This document shows positions 11,290 to 22,160 of a stretch of DNA of 64,000 nucleotides, one piece after another. Origin of the DNA: Lithobates sylvaticus. Its lineage: Eukaryota; Chordata; Amphibia; Anura; Ranidae. The notes beneath the pieces were generated by a model that did no database searches, had not been told where the DNA came from, and worked only from the letters and a program-made list of their open reading frames with translations. Position 1 is the first letter of the stretch; every line of letters starts with the position of its first letter. The DNA lies in NCBI GenBank assembly GCA_028564925.1, contig CM053029.1, positions 579,515,455 through 579,579,454 of the forward strand, written 5' to 3'. Both the position numbers and the translations under genes were made by a program.

Positions 11290-11500
11290 TAGTGTTTTTT
11301 TTCGTTATTTTCGTTCGTTCGTTTTCGTACGAATGAACAAACGATTCGCTAAAAATTTTAACGAATTGTTCAAATCGTACAAATCCGATTAATGAATCAT
11401 TTGAATCGAACGAATCCGAAAAACAACGAAAATACGAAAGAAACTAATTAGAAACAACGAATGTACGAATGAAGAAAATCCGAAAAAAACGAAAACAGGA
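11290..11500. repeat. 'Acgaa'-rich hAT-like MITE fragment
   Basis: The sequence is rich in 'cgaacgaa' and 'aacgaaaatacgaaa', like the interior of the complete copy at 57699-58495. No ends are visible. Confidence 0.6.
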
Positions 11501-11505
11501 ACATT

Positions 11506-11724
11506 GATTTCAATGGGGAGCAGCGGTGGAGGAGCGGTGAGTTCACTGCTCCTTCACCGCTCCACAGAAGCTGCTGGCAGGACTTTTTCTGACACCCTGC
11601 CAGTGCACCGCTCCAGTGTGAATGCCCTTGGGCTTTCATACTGGAGTGAATGGAGCCGATTTAGCACCTGAGAAACAGTGTGAAAGGGGTGTGAAAGGGG
11701 TGTGAAAGGGGTGTGAAAGGGGTC
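11506..11724. repeat. Partial copy of the GGCCCC-family MITE
   Basis: It matches the right half of the element at 10780-11191 and ends in four tandem copies of 'gtgaaaggggt'. Confidence 0.6.
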
Positions 11725-11727
11725 TAA

Positions 11728-11811
11728 TGCCCTGTACACACGGTCGGATATTCCAATGGAAAAAATCAGATGGATTTTGTGGTCGGAATGTCCGACCGTG
11801 TGTACGGGGCA
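11728..11811. mobile_element. Minimal Harbinger-like MITE (84 bp)
   Basis: Both ends carry TGCCC-GTACACACGGTCGGA-type inverted repeats, with only about 40 bp between them. It is flanked by TAA and TTA and lies 3 bp from the preceding repeat. Confidence 0.7.
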
Positions 11812-11830
11812 TTATCGTGACGTTTAGAAT

Positions 11831-12241
11831 TGTCAGGGCTGGGCTCAGCCCTTCCTTCTCAGAGCTGGCCGCTCAGCTGTTGGCTAATTGCCAGCTTCTA
11901 TCTATCCACAGTTACTCAGCTGTTGATGATATCCTGCTCGTCAGTCCTGCCTACTTAAGCTGTCCAGCCCAGAGGATCTCTGCCTTCGCCTTGGTCAACA
12001 TCACAGAGACTGTCTCCTGCGTTCCTGGTTAAACACTTACTTGGCTGACATCACTTCTGGCTCCAGATCCTGCTTGCTGTTCCACTACATTGATCCCTGA
12101 CTTTCTGGCTTGGCTGACTATCCGTTCCGGTTACCGAACTTTCGCTATGTTTTGACTGCATTTGTTTCTATTTACTTTTATTATTAAACAAGTGTGATTT
12201 AACTGTACTTCTATCTCGGTCTGATTTCATGGTTTCTGACA
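11831..12241 (+). repeat. Possible solo LTR
   Basis: The segment begins TGTCAG and ends CTGACA, the usual inverted ends of LTRs. A polyadenylation-like ATTAAA lies near 12183. The flanks 'agaat' and 'tgaat' are a possible imperfect 5-bp duplication. No internal retroelement sequence adjoins it. Assignment is by structure alone. Confidence 0.4.
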
Positions 12242-12267
12242 TGAATACTTGTCCACTCCTGGCTGCT

Positions 12268-13180
12268 TTAACCGCTTGCCCACCAGCCGCCATCATTATC
12301 GCCGTAGCTGTATGTCGGCTGCTTTAAGAGCAACAGCAGGTGCGCGCACACCGCCGGAGCCGATGCGCGTGGCCCGGCGAATGCGAAGTCCGCCAGCCAC
12401 CCACAATTGCTCCACTGAGAGCCAGAACGGGGATCTGTCAATGTAAACAAACAAATCCCCGTTCTGACAGGGGAGTAGAGAGAGATCGTCTGTTTCTAGT
12501 GATCAGGAATAGCGATCTCATTGTACTCCGTCAGTGCACCCCCCCACAGTTAGAAACCTCCCTAGGGAACACTTAACCCCTTGATCAGCCCTAGTGTTAA
12601 CCCCTTCCTTGCCAGTGTCATTTATACAGTAATCAATGGCTATTTGTAGCTCCAATCGCTGAATATATGTCAATGGTCCCAAAAAAGTGTCAAAAATGTC
12701 CGATCCGTCTGCCGCAATGTCGCAGTCCTGCTAAAAATTACTGATCCTGGCATTACTAGTAAAAAAAAAAATTATAATAAAAATGCAATAAATATATCCC
12801 TTATTTTGTAGACTCTATAACTTTTGTGCAAACCAATCAATATACGCTTATTGCATTTTTTTTAACCAAAAATTTGATGATGAAGAAATACATTTTTTTT
12901 TTTAATTTTTGGGGGATATTTATTATCGCAAAAATTAAATATTGTTTTTTTTTTCAAAATTTGAGTTCTTATTTCGTTTATAGCGCAAAAAATGAAAACT
13001 CCAGAGGTCATAAAATACCACCAAAAGAAAGCTCTATTTGTGGGAAAAAAAGGACATAAATTTTGTTTGTGTACAACGTTGCATGACCGCGCAATTGTCA
13101 GTTAAAGCAATGCAGTGCCGTATCGCAAAAAATGGCCTGCTCATTAAGGGGGTAAATCTTTCCGGGGCTGAAGTGGTTAA
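12268..13180 (+). mobile_element. MITE with TTAACC ends
   Basis: Ends are TTAACCGCTTGCCCACC and GGCTGAAGTGGTTAA. Interior landmarks are a hairpin around 'aacggggatctgtca' and 'aatccccgttctgaca' and the 'accaatcaatatacgcttattgca' region. The same family appears at 13595, 15350, 15896, 19187 and 23188. Confidence 0.7.
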
Positions 13181-13594
13181 AAACATTTTTTAATTTTTAT
13201 ATATATATATATATATATTACTGTTGTCTGGAAGGCCTTTGGGTTTTTTTTTGTTTTTTTGCTAGTAGTATTCTCTATGGAGTTGTAGCTTAATTGTAGA
13301 CCAAAGTGTTATTGATCCTAATTTCCATTGGTATTTGGGGGGGGGGGGGGGTCGATATTGCCCCGAGACCTGGTAATTGGTGCCATATATCTTTTATATA
13401 GCTGTTAATCCGTGCTGGTCCATTTATGCACCAGCATCAGCCTATACAATACATGTATATTGTATATATTGTATATTACTGTATATGCACTTGTATCCTC
13501 TCAAGTGCCTCTCAAAAGCACAGTTTATTGTTTCACTTTTATGTTTGTTTTGTTGGTAAAGGTATGTGAGTCTTATTTGTATATGACAATGACA
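13181..13594. other. Unassigned stretch with short (TA)n
   Basis: It holds a TA run at 13198-13219 and a G run near 13337. No gene is recognised. Confidence 0.4.
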
Positions 13595-13822
13595 CAAGGC
13601 AGAACGGGAAATGCCTTGTTTACATAGGCATCCCTCCGTTCTGCCGCTTTGTGACATGATCGCAGGACACCGGCGGACATCGAGTAAATGGGCATGGTCA
13701 CGGAGCACGCTGCGGGCACGCCCACAATGCCGCATCTTAAAGGGGACATACCTGTATGGCTATTTGCGCAGCCCTGCCATTGTGCCGACGTATATCGTCG
13801 TGCGCTGGTCAGCAAGCGGTTA
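13595..13822 (-). repeat. Fragment of the TTAACC MITE family
   Basis: It ends in 'cagcaagcggttaa' and contains the 'ccgttctgcc' hairpin arm, matching the left part of 12268-13180 in reverse. Confidence 0.55.
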
Positions 13823-14124
13823 ATACATGGTAAGCTGTGGCACTCCATATCAAATGCTCCAATCCTCCACTGAACATCCAAAGTGGTGTCCACATACCAA
13901 AGAACACATACAGACCTCCACTTGTGTGGTCATATCTGTCTGATAAGTGGACACCCCTTTGGGTACTTGGAGTTTTGGAGTATGAGCCTCAGAGTGGTAT
14001 GGTTTACAGGTGTTAAAATGTATTGACTTAAGTTTGAGTCTTAAGCCTCGTACACATGGTACGATTTTTGGACAACCGAGTGTCTGATTTTTGTCAAAAG
14101 GGCGTGTACCAGGATCTTGTTTAT

Positions 14125-14830
14125 TACATAGTAGGTGAGGTTAAAAAGACACAAGTCCATCAAGTCCAACCTATGTGTGTGATTATATGTCAGTATTACG
14201 TTGTATATCCCTGTATGTTGCGGTCGTTCAGGTGCTTATATAAAAGTTTATTGAAACTATCGATGCCCCCCACTGAGACCACCGCCTGTGGAAGGGAATT
14301 CCACATCCTTGCCATTCTTACAGTAAAGAACCCTCTAAGTAGTTTAAGGCTAAACCTCTTTTCTTCTAATTTTAATGAGTTGCCACGTGTCTTGTTAAAC
14401 TCCCTCCTGCGAAAAAGTTTTATCCCTATTGTGGGGTCACCAATACGGTATTTGTAAATTAAAATCATATCCCCTCTCAAGCGTCTCTTCTCCAGAGAGA
14501 ATAAGTTCAGTGCTCGCAACCTTTCCTCTTAACTAATATCCTCCAGACCCTTTATTAGCTTTGTTTCCCTTCTTTGCAGTCGCTCCATTTCCAGTACATC
14601 CTTCCTGAGGACTGGTGCCCAGAACTGGACAGCATACTCCAGGTGCGGCCGGACCAGAGTCTTGTAGAGCGGGAGAATTATGGTTTTATCTCTGGAGTTG
14701 ATCCCCTTTTTAATACATGCCAATATTCTGTTTGCTTTGTTAGCAGCAGCTTGGCATTGCATGCCATTGCTGAGCCTGTCATCTACTAGGACCCCCAGAT
14801 TTTTGTACTGACCATCCAAAAATTTGATGT
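14125..14830 (-). mobile_element. CR1 LINE, 5'-truncated 3' end
   Basis: Minus-strand reading gives the C-terminal part of a CR1-type ORF2, with stretches such as [30 protein letters not shown] and FFTVRMARMWNSLPQ. The copy is truncated just after the RT core, as is usual for LINEs, and ends in a short 3' untranslated region near 14125. Confidence 0.85.
14196..14819 (-). pseudogene. CR1 ORF2 C-terminal fragment
   Basis: Two overlapping open pieces (14529-14819 and 14196-14519) cover the region after the RT palm of CR1 ORF2. The first holds NLGVLVDDRLS (residues ~7-17) and the conserved [11 protein letters not shown]; the second holds the LEKRRLRGDMI and WNSLPQAVV motifs near the end of the protein. 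The family ORF2 is an endonuclease plus RT that inserts by target-primed reverse transcription. A stop separates the two pieces and the N-terminal two thirds are missing, so this is a dead 5'-truncated copy. Confidence 0.8.
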
Positions 14831-14994
14831 GGAGCTGTCGTTTGACAAAAATTTACTAGCCTGTCATCCAACATTTGTTGGCCGAAAATTGGAAAACAAT
14901 TGTTGAAAGGAGCGTACTAACGGTAAGAACTTCGGACAACAGCCTATCAAATGACAATCCCCTTCTGATTTTCGTACCGCGTGTACGAGGCTTA

Positions 14995-15343
14995 AAAAGC
15001 CACAGCCAATGGGTAAAAAGTTAGGCACAGCATCATTTAACAGAGTCTTTATACATGGACCTCACAACATTTTAAATTAGAGGTTGCAACCACTTCTTGG
15101 ATTGTATAAACTCCACACAGACAGCAGCTCTTCTCTTTTTGTGGTTTGGTTTGGCATTGTTGTGGTATTTGGAAGTCTCCCTCATACTCATTCTTTTGCA
15201 ACATCTGGCATGTGTAGAAGAGCAATGGAAGAAACTGATTCCACACTCTTTTTGATATGTTAAAGCCCAAGTCCAGCCAAATCCTTGTTTTTGGAAAAAC
15301 AATTTTTTTTTGTAGCTCAGGAAAAAGGTGCAGGAACTCCCCC
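14995..15343. other. Unassigned stretch
   Basis: No recognised element except a possible MITE start at 15258 ('ttaaagcccaagtccagcc'). Confidence 0.35.
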
Positions 15344-15349
15344 CTCCCT

Positions 15350-15895
15350 TGTCTCCACCCCCTACCCACCTCCAAAAAATGTGTCAAAAGTGTCCGATAT
15401 GTCCGCCGCAATATCACAGTCACTATAAAAATCACAGATCACTGCCATTACTAGTAAAAAAAAAAAAAAAATAATAAAAATGCAATAACTCTATCCCCTA
15501 TTTTGTAGGCACTATAACTTTTGCGCAAACCAATCAATATACGCTTATTGCAATTTTTTTACCAAAAATATGTAGAAAAATACATATCGGCCTAAACTGA
15601 GGAAAAAATTTGTTTTTTAAAAAAAAAATTGGGATATTTATTATAGCAAAAAGTAAAAAATATTGTTTTTTTTTTTTTCAAACTTGTTGCTCTTCTTTAG
15701 TTTATAGCGCAAAAAATTAGAGTTGATCAAATAGCACCAAAAGAAAGCTCTATTTGTGGGAAAAAAATTAAAAAAAATGTAATTTGGGTACAGTGTTGCA
15801 TGACCGCCTAATTGTCATTCAAAGTACGACAGCGCTGAAAGCTGAAAAATGGCTTAGTCAGGAAGGGGGTGAAAATGCCCTGTATTGAGATGGTT
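15350..15895 (+). repeat. TTAACC-family MITE, 3' part
   Basis: It matches the right half of 12268-13180 (for example 'accaatcaatatacgcttattgca') and ends where a second, oppositely oriented copy begins. Confidence 0.6.
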
Positions 15896-17032
15896 TTAAA
15901 CACCTTCCTGCTCAGACCAATTTTCAGCTTTCAGCGCTGTCGCACTTTGAATGACAATTGCGCGGTCATACTACACTGTACCCAAACTAAATTTTTATCT
16001 TTTTTCCCCCACAAATAGAGCTTTCTTTTGGTGGTATTTGATCACCTCTGGGATTTTTATTTTCTGCTAAACAAATAAAAAAAGACCAAACATTTTGAAA
16101 AAAAAATATGTTTTTTTTTTGTTTCAATTTCAAAACTTTGTAAATAAGTTTTCTCCTTCACTGATGGGCACTGATGGGGCGGCACTGACAGGCACTGATA
16201 AGGCGGCACTTATGGGCACTGACAGGTGGCACAAATTGGCACTGATAGGTGGCACGGATTGGCATGCATAGGTGGCATGGATAGGCAGCACAGATGGGCA
16301 TGGATAGGTGGCACGGATGGGCATGGATAGGCAGCACGGATGAGCATGGATGGGCACTGATAGGCAGCATGGATGGGCACTGATAGGCGACATGGATGGG
16401 CACTGATAGGCGGCACGGATGGGCACTGATAGGTGGCACTGATGGGCACTGATAGGCGGCATTGCAGTGTAATGTATTGTACTGATGGATGCCAATCAGT
16501 GCCAAACAATAATGCATGCCAATCAGTGATGCCCATTGTGGGCACTGATTGGCATTCATTGTGGGCACTGACTGGCATCCCTGGTGGTCTAGGGTGGCAT
16601 ACCTGGTGCTGGGCATCCCTGGTGGTCTGGTGGCATCCCTGGTGGTCCAGTGTGGGCATCCTTGGGGGGGTTGCGCTGATAATCGATCAGCACAGACCCC
16701 CCCTGTCAGATGAGCAGCTGATCGGCTCTCCTCTACTCGCGTCTGACAGAGGGGAGTGAGGAAAAGCCAATCAATGGCATTTCCTATTTACACTGTGATC
16801 AGCCTTGATTGGACATGGCTGATCACGTGGTAAAGTCTCCGTCGGAGACTCTTTACCGAGATCGTAGTTGCGGGGTGTCAGACTGACACACCGCAACAAC
16901 GATCGTTGCGATGCGGGTCCCCGGGGGCGCACAGCAGCTCAAAATTCTGAGGACGTCCTATGACGTCTGGTCAGGATTTTGAAAACACTTTGCCGCCGTC
17001 ATTCTGTTATATGGTGGGCGGCGAGTGGTTAA
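15896..17032 (-). mobile_element. TTAACC-family MITE, full, with 23-bp array
   Basis: It runs from 'ttaaacaccttcctgctcag' to 'gcggcgagtggttaa'. Against the copy at 12268 it contains an expanded minisatellite at 16155-16470. Together with the preceding copy it forms a tail-to-tail inverted pair centred at 15896. Confidence 0.6.
16155..16470. repeat. 23-bp minisatellite
   Basis: About 13 copies of a unit like 'gcggcacggatgggcactg' plus 'atag', with variants. The three overlapping minus-strand frames here are by-products of the array. Confidence 0.8.
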
Positions 17033-17109
17033 TTGAACAAGCTGAAATTAGAAGCTGATTGGCTACCATGCACAGCTGCACCAGATTCTGAGTGTTCCAG
17101 TTTTAGTAC

Positions 17110-17640
17110 CCCCCCCCCCTCCCTTTGTCTTTCATGTATGGTTTCCTTATGGAAAAATAATCAGAAATGATAGCTCAGTGATTAGGAATACACATAAAGA
17201 GTCGCACACGTTGATTTAGCATCTATTAAACATTAGCTAGAAACTTATTCCCGAAACAATGAGATCAGACATCTGAAGAGCCGGTCTGTCTCTGCTGTCC
17301 GATTGTTACACTTATGAAGTATTACTATCTGGAGAACATGAAAGTTCCGTGTACATTTCCCAAAGTCTGATCTTTTTCATGTCTCAGCCTACTAAAGATC
17401 TGTCACACAAAGGAGCACAAATATGAAACAATGTATTATTTTGGATCCATTATTTGCTGGTAAGGAAAAATCATAATCTTGAAAGTTAAACCCTTTATCA
17501 AAACAGGAAAGGTTTCATGTACTGACAGTTGTCAAAACAAACTCAAAGTTTAGTGATTAGTTGTCTGCATTCCAGCAGTTGATGTCAGTAGCCCAAAGAT
17601 TTGTATAGGGGATTCAGCTTTGTACAGAAATAAAAAGAAG
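17110..17640. other. Unassigned stretch
   Basis: AT-rich unique-looking DNA. No gene, RNA or element end is recognised. Confidence 0.4.
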
Positions 17641-17769
17641 TGGAGGTATAATTAAAAAAACGAAATAAATCATTACCAGTGTTTCAATATTAGCTACCAA
17701 ATACCAAATTTTTCAAAGAAATTATGCAAAATTTGAACCGCTACATAAAGGAACATAAAGTACCGGGGT

Positions 17770-18080
17770 TCCGTGGTAGGGTTCCATAGTAGGGTTCTGT
17801 GGTAGGGTTCCATGGTAGGGTTCCTCTAGGGGTTGCTAGGGGTTCCTTAAACAATGAGCAATTTTTGCGTCTCAGATAAGTTCCCACTGACACCAATGAT
17901 CTTTTTCAACATCTGTAAGGGGGTAATTTTTCCTAATGGCCACAAGTGTGAGGAGGATTCTTCCCACTGACCATCACACTAATGTATCATGAGTTGTAGA
18001 TACTGTAATCTTGAGCAGAGATTCCCTGAGACCGGAAAGTTATTTCAAAGGTTACTCTGTTGAAGAGGTTGAGAAAGGCT
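17770..18080 (-). mobile_element. hAT-like MITE of the 'cagcctttctcaacc' family
   Basis: Read on the minus strand it starts 'cagcctttctcaacctcttc', as does the copy at 25176. It contains 'attcttcccactgacc' and short tandem 'tagggttccatgg' units near 17770-17830. The far end is uncertain. Confidence 0.6.
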
Positions 18081-18091
18081 GTTCTAGAGGG

Positions 18092-18636
18092 CAGTGGTGG
18101 CTGGGGCTCAATATTTTTTTTGGGGGGGGGCAAACCAATGCCAACATCCCCCCTCCCTACACTGAAGAGGGATGGACTGGAATTCAACGATTCCCCTGGC
18201 AGGAGACGGACGGGAATGTTGGAGATTCCTCCCGCGGGAGAAAGACGGGAATGTAACAATCCCTCTGGGGGAAGGAGGCAGATTAGGCAGACATGGAGCT
18301 GGGCTACAGCTCCTCGCTCCAAGGCCATCACTTCTCCTCCAGGCCGAACAGGAAGTAGGTCCTGACTGAGACCTGATTACCCAGGAGTCCTAAGACTCTG
18401 TGGTCAATCGGGTCTCAGGAACTGCTTCCTGATTGTCCGGGAGGAGAATCAGGAAGACAATAGCGAATATTAATTTGCCATTGTCACACAAGTGGGTGGG
18501 CTCTGCCCCCAAGCCCACCCTTTTTTGAAGCCAATTAGAGCCTCGGGCTCTAATCATGTGCTTAAAAAAAACATTGTAATCCATGCCTCCGGTGCCCTGT
18601 AGATTAGGGGGGCCCCCTATGGACGGGCCGCCACTG
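18092..18636 (-). mobile_element. hAT-like MITE with 8-bp target duplication
   Basis: Ends are CAGTGGTGGCTGG and GACGGGCCGCCACTG, flanked by CTAGAGGG (18084-18091) and CTAGAGAG (18637-18644), 7 of 8 identical. It shares interior blocks with 9116-9555 and 19764-20553. Confidence 0.8.
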
Positions 18637-18755
18637 CTAGAGAGACTACTTTCCATTTAAAACACTGAAATAACTTTGCCTTGGCTTGTTCCCATACTTG
18701 TTTGCCAACTGTCCTGACCCATGTCTATTCTGACAATTACCCCTCATTCCACCCT

Positions 18756-19190
18756 TAAACTATAACTAAAGGCAAAACTTTTTTCCATTTTGGATAGAGT
18801 GGAGATTTTTAGATTAGAACACCTGTCAAGTTTTATTGCTGTCTGTGCCCAGTTAGGGAGATTCACCCTCTCTATTTGTCCTGTTTACCTTTATCATTAA
18901 GAGTGAAAGTAAAAGAAAATCCCAAATTTTGGGTTGTCCCCCAGAAAAGTAATTGAGGGGAAATCTTCCAATGGGGACACTAGTTCTGGTGACCTGGGGG
19001 TCCTCAAGAGATTCCCTTAATTTGAGGGCATTTTCCGTCAGTTACTGTTTTGGCTATGGGACAGGAAGCGAACGTAAATCTCTCCAATGGGACACAGATG
19101 GCAAAAATAAACCTTACAGGGGTTATAGCCCTCCCTAACTCTATCCAAAATTAAAAAAAATAAAAGTTTTGCCTATAGTTCTACTTTAAC
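18756..19190. mobile_element. MITE with 'ggcaaaactttt' inverted ends
   Basis: The left 'ctaaaggcaaaactttt' and right 'aaaagttttgcctatag' are inverted copies. A fragment of the same family may occur at 23745-23780. Confidence 0.6.
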
Positions 19191-19345
19191 TGGTTGCCGA
19201 CCAGCCGCCGCAGTTTTACAGAGCGAGAACCGGGAGCTGTGTGTGTAAACTCACAAATCCCGATTCTCTCAGGGGAGAGGAGACAGATTGTGTGTTCATA
19301 CTAAGTATGAACACACTCACTTTTGCGGTCTCTCTTTTGCAGTAA
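19187..19345 (+). repeat. 5' fragment of the TTAACC MITE family
   Basis: It begins 'ttaactggttgccgaccagccgcc', like 12268. The right half is missing. Confidence 0.5.
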
Positions 19346-19763
19346 TGAGGAGGTGCCATTAATTCTTAATGGTGCCCCAACACACCTTGCTCACCTGTGT
19401 GTGTGAAATCACATGCCAAAATGCATGAGATTAAAATACCATGCTTTTTGGTGTTCTGCAATGAAAAAAAAAATTCTAAAATGCAAAAACTATTCTAATA
19501 ATTGTAAAAAATGCAACCTTTACAAGTCCAAGTAGAACATCCAATATTAGCAATGATTTATTTTTCCAAAGGAAATACACTTTTGCAAACTGGTACTGAC
19601 TAGTATACCAATGTTTCTGTTCTCCCTCAGTTTTTCTCCATCACTCATGTGACCCCAAACATGATGGAAAGGGGCAGGAGAGGGTCAAACAAGGATGCTA
19701 TGCTGTCGACTGACATCCTCCTTATCAACTGATGACGCCATTGGTCGTAAGGATGCTGGCAGC
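19346..19763. other. Unassigned stretch
   Basis: No recognised gene or element. It ends at the target duplication of the next hAT-like element. Confidence 0.4.
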
Positions 19764-20553
19764 CAGGAGCCGCTGGTCCCTAAGGGGTGCAGGGGGCGAC
19801 GCCCCCCTAATCTTTATGTGCCGGCCCCAATCTCCAATGCGAGGTGCCGGACGCATCGATTTCTACAAGCCTTTTTATTTTTTTTAAGCACATTATTAGA
19901 GCCTGATGCCCCATACACACGATCAGAAATTCTGCCAGCAAAAGTCGGATGTGAGCTTTTGGTCAGAAATTACAATCGTGTGTATGCTCCATCAGACTTT
20001 TGCTGGCAGAATTCCAGCCAGCAAAGATTGAGATCAGGTTCTCTATTTTTCGGTCAGAAAAAGTTCCTATCCGAAAATGCATTCGTCTGTATGCAATTCG
20101 GATGCACAAAAAATCAAGCATGCTCAGAATGTAGTGTTGTACGTCACCGCATTCTTGGCGGTCGAAAGTTATGAGAACTTTTGTGTTACCGTGTGTATGC
20201 ATGCCAAGCTTGAGAGGAATTCTGTCAGAAAAACTATCCAAGTTTTTTCTGATGGAATTTCTGATCGTGTGTATGGGACATGAGCCTCTAATTGGCTTTA
20301 AAAAGGTTAAGCTCGGGGCGCAGAGCACTGCGCCCGAGCCCACCCACTTGTGACATTAGCGAATCAACATTCGCTATTGTCTTCCTGCTTCTCCTCCTGG
20401 CAAATCAGGACAGGAGGTGGGTCTTAAGTCTGGATTGGCCGGGAGGAGAAGCCGGGGAAATCGTCGGCGACCTAGAGGGGGTAAGTGCGGACCTAGCGTG
20501 GGGGTTTGTTTGTTGTCCCCCCCCCCAAAAAAATGGAGCACCAGTCGCCACTG
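19764..20553 (+). mobile_element. hAT-like MITE hosting a Harbinger-like MITE
   Basis: The flanks CTGGCAGC (19756-19763) and TTGGCAGC (20554-20561) match at 7 of 8 positions. The right end reads CCAGTCGCCACTG. Its interior blocks match 9116-9555, and it is interrupted by the element at 19909-20279. Confidence 0.7.
19909..20279. mobile_element. Harbinger-like MITE nested in a hAT-like MITE
   Basis: Ends are TGCCCCATACACACGATCAG and its inverted partner ending GTGTGTATGGGACA, with TGA on both sides. Internal pieces repeat the end motif ('tcgtgtgtatgc'), giving several imperfect hairpins. Confidence 0.7.
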
Positions 20554-20595
20554 TTGGCAGCTAGAAGGCTGTAATGGAAAACCTGTGACTAATTC

Positions 20596-20703
20596 CCCAT
20601 ACACACGATTGGAAATTCCGCCAGCAAAAGTCTGATGAGAGCTTTTGGTCGGAAAATGCGATTGTGTGTATGCTCCATCGGACATTTGCTGGCGGAATTT
20701 CGA
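20596..20703. repeat. Harbinger-like MITE fragment
   Basis: It starts 'ccccatacacacgattgg' and contains 'tgctggcggaatttc'. It is joined to repeat DR-A. Confidence 0.6.
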
Positions 20704-20706
20704 CGC

Positions 20707-21500
20707 ACGGTTTCATGCATCAGAGGGGGGCAGGGTCACCGGGTGGCCCCGCCCTCCGTTATATAAGACTTGTCAGAAGAAGAGAAGCGCCACACAGCGG
20801 GAGCCTCCCACTCTGCGGAGCGGCCCGAGAACGAACAAGAGACGCCATGGAGGAAGATGCCGGACGAGAACACTGGAGCAAGAAGAAGCGGATCGGAGGA
20901 AGAATAAGATGGAGGAAGAAGAAGATGGAGGAAGAAGATGAAGAAACCGAAGGATCAAGAAAGGAAGAAGACCAGAAGAAGATGAAAGAAGACTTAATAA
21001 AGGACTTGTCAAAGACCGTCTCCTGTCATTTTTAACACCTTTGTCACTTTTTTGGTGAAATGGTACCCCCTTACCATTTCACACAGGGTGGAGGCCAGAA
21101 TCTGGGGGTCCCCGTGTTAAAGGGGGCTTCCAGATTCCGATAAGCCCCCCCGCCCGCAAACCCCCACAACCACCGGACAGGGTTGTGGGGATGAGGCCCT
21201 TGTCCTCTTAAACATGGGGACAAGGTGCTTTGGGGGGGACCCCAAAGCACCCTCCCAATGTTGAGGGCATGTGGCCTGGTACAGTTCAGGAGGAGGGGGC
21301 GCTCTCGCGTCCCCCCCTCTTTTACTGCGGCCTGCCAGGTTGCATGCTCGGATAAGGGTCTGGTATGGATTTTGAGGGGGACCCCCACGCCATTTTTATT
21401 TTTTTTGGCGCAGGGTTCCCCTTAATATCCATGCCAGACCTGAAGGGCCTGGTATGGAATTTCGGGGACCCCCATGCATTTTTTTTTTTCTTAATTTTTT
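20707..21500 (+). repeat. Dispersed repeat DR-A, longest copy
   Basis: This GC-rich repeat contains a TATA-like 'ttatataag', a purine-rich stretch (20860-21000), 'cttttttggtgaa', 'gttgagggcatgtggcctgg' and 'ggataagggtctggtatgg' landmarks. The same landmarks recur at 31865, 33885, 34500, 35155, 35740 and 51010. No family name is known to me, and no inverted ends are seen. Confidence 0.65.
20847..21035 (+). CDS. Small charged reading frame inside DR-A, doubtful
   Basis: The frame of 62 codons starts at an ATG in a strong vertebrate context (GACGCCATGG) about 85 bp after the TATA-like 'ttatataag'. It encodes a Glu/Lys/Arg-rich peptide starting MEEDAGREHWSKKKRIGG and ending in SKTVSCHF. I recognise no domain, and the purine-rich sequence would give such composition by chance. 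Equivalent frames are not evident in the other copies, which mostly lack this region. It is listed because context and placement are unusual; translation is not supported. Confidence 0.15.
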   Translation: MEEDAGREHWSKKKRIGGRIRWRKKKMEEEDEETEGSRKEEDQKKMKEDLIKDLSKTVSCHF

Positions 21501-21534
21501 TTATTTTCTTAATGCTAATATGACCTGTGTGCAA

Positions 21535-22160
21535 ATAGCCTTAAAAAAAAGTTGAGAGGGGCGCCTGTTCAACTTATGCAAATTAACCTACGTGGCTTGA
21601 CATTTACTAAGATTTTGCCAGGGCAGTGAACCAGAGCACTTGAATGGGCACAAATGCCGCTTGCGCATGTGCAGTACATAAATTGACCTAGCGCAGTTCC
21701 AAGTGTATTTGCAGGCGCAGCAAGCCTGCTCAGAGAAAGTTAATTTGCCGTTCTATTTTGGGCATGTTTGTTACTTGGACAGTCATATCTATACTTCCTT
21801 ACATCACCCACATCACCCCCATAATATTCCCCCACTTCCAGCTTCTTTTAATTCTGAGTTGAAGAATGCGTGCGCCAGGTCTATAGCGGCCGCCCGTGCG
21901 CTGGCAACATGATAGTAAATAGGGAATTGCGCAAATGTGTTACAGGCGCAAATGCTTTGTGAATACGGAAACGGCCGTTGCGCGTCGGCGTACGCTGCAA
22001 CTCATGGCGCAAATGCTTTGTAAATCAGCCCCTATGTACCCTGTGCAGACAGTTTTCCTATATCAAGGTTTCCGGATCAATATTTTAGTGTACATGCAAG
22101 TTCTGAATAGGTTTCCTTGTATTTCTTCAAATCCTAGTGATACAATAAAACTATAAATAT
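21535..22160. repeat. Possible MITE plus unassigned DNA
   Basis: The phrases 'tgacatttactaagattttg' and 'gctttgtaaatcagcccc' look like the inverted ends of a frog MITE (about 21590-22033). The repeated 'gcgcaaatgctttg' is internal. The rest is unassigned. Confidence 0.35.

Larger units (their letters stand above)
14043..14994. mobile_element. MITE carrying a nested CR1
   Basis: The ends are inverted: 'ttaagcctcgtacacatgg' on the left and 'gtgtacgaggcttaa' on the right. The two MITE halves (14043-14124 and 14830-14994) are separated by the CR1 3' end, so the LINE is the younger insertion. Confidence 0.65.

Noticed and set aside
16130-16659. Three overlapping minus-strand frames of 121-152 codons
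   Set aside because: They are by-products of the 23-bp minisatellite.
20664-21035. 123-codon frame across a MITE scrap and DR-A
   Set aside because: The upstream half lies in a Harbinger-like fragment. Only the 62-codon part from 20847 has a plausible start, and even that is doubtful.
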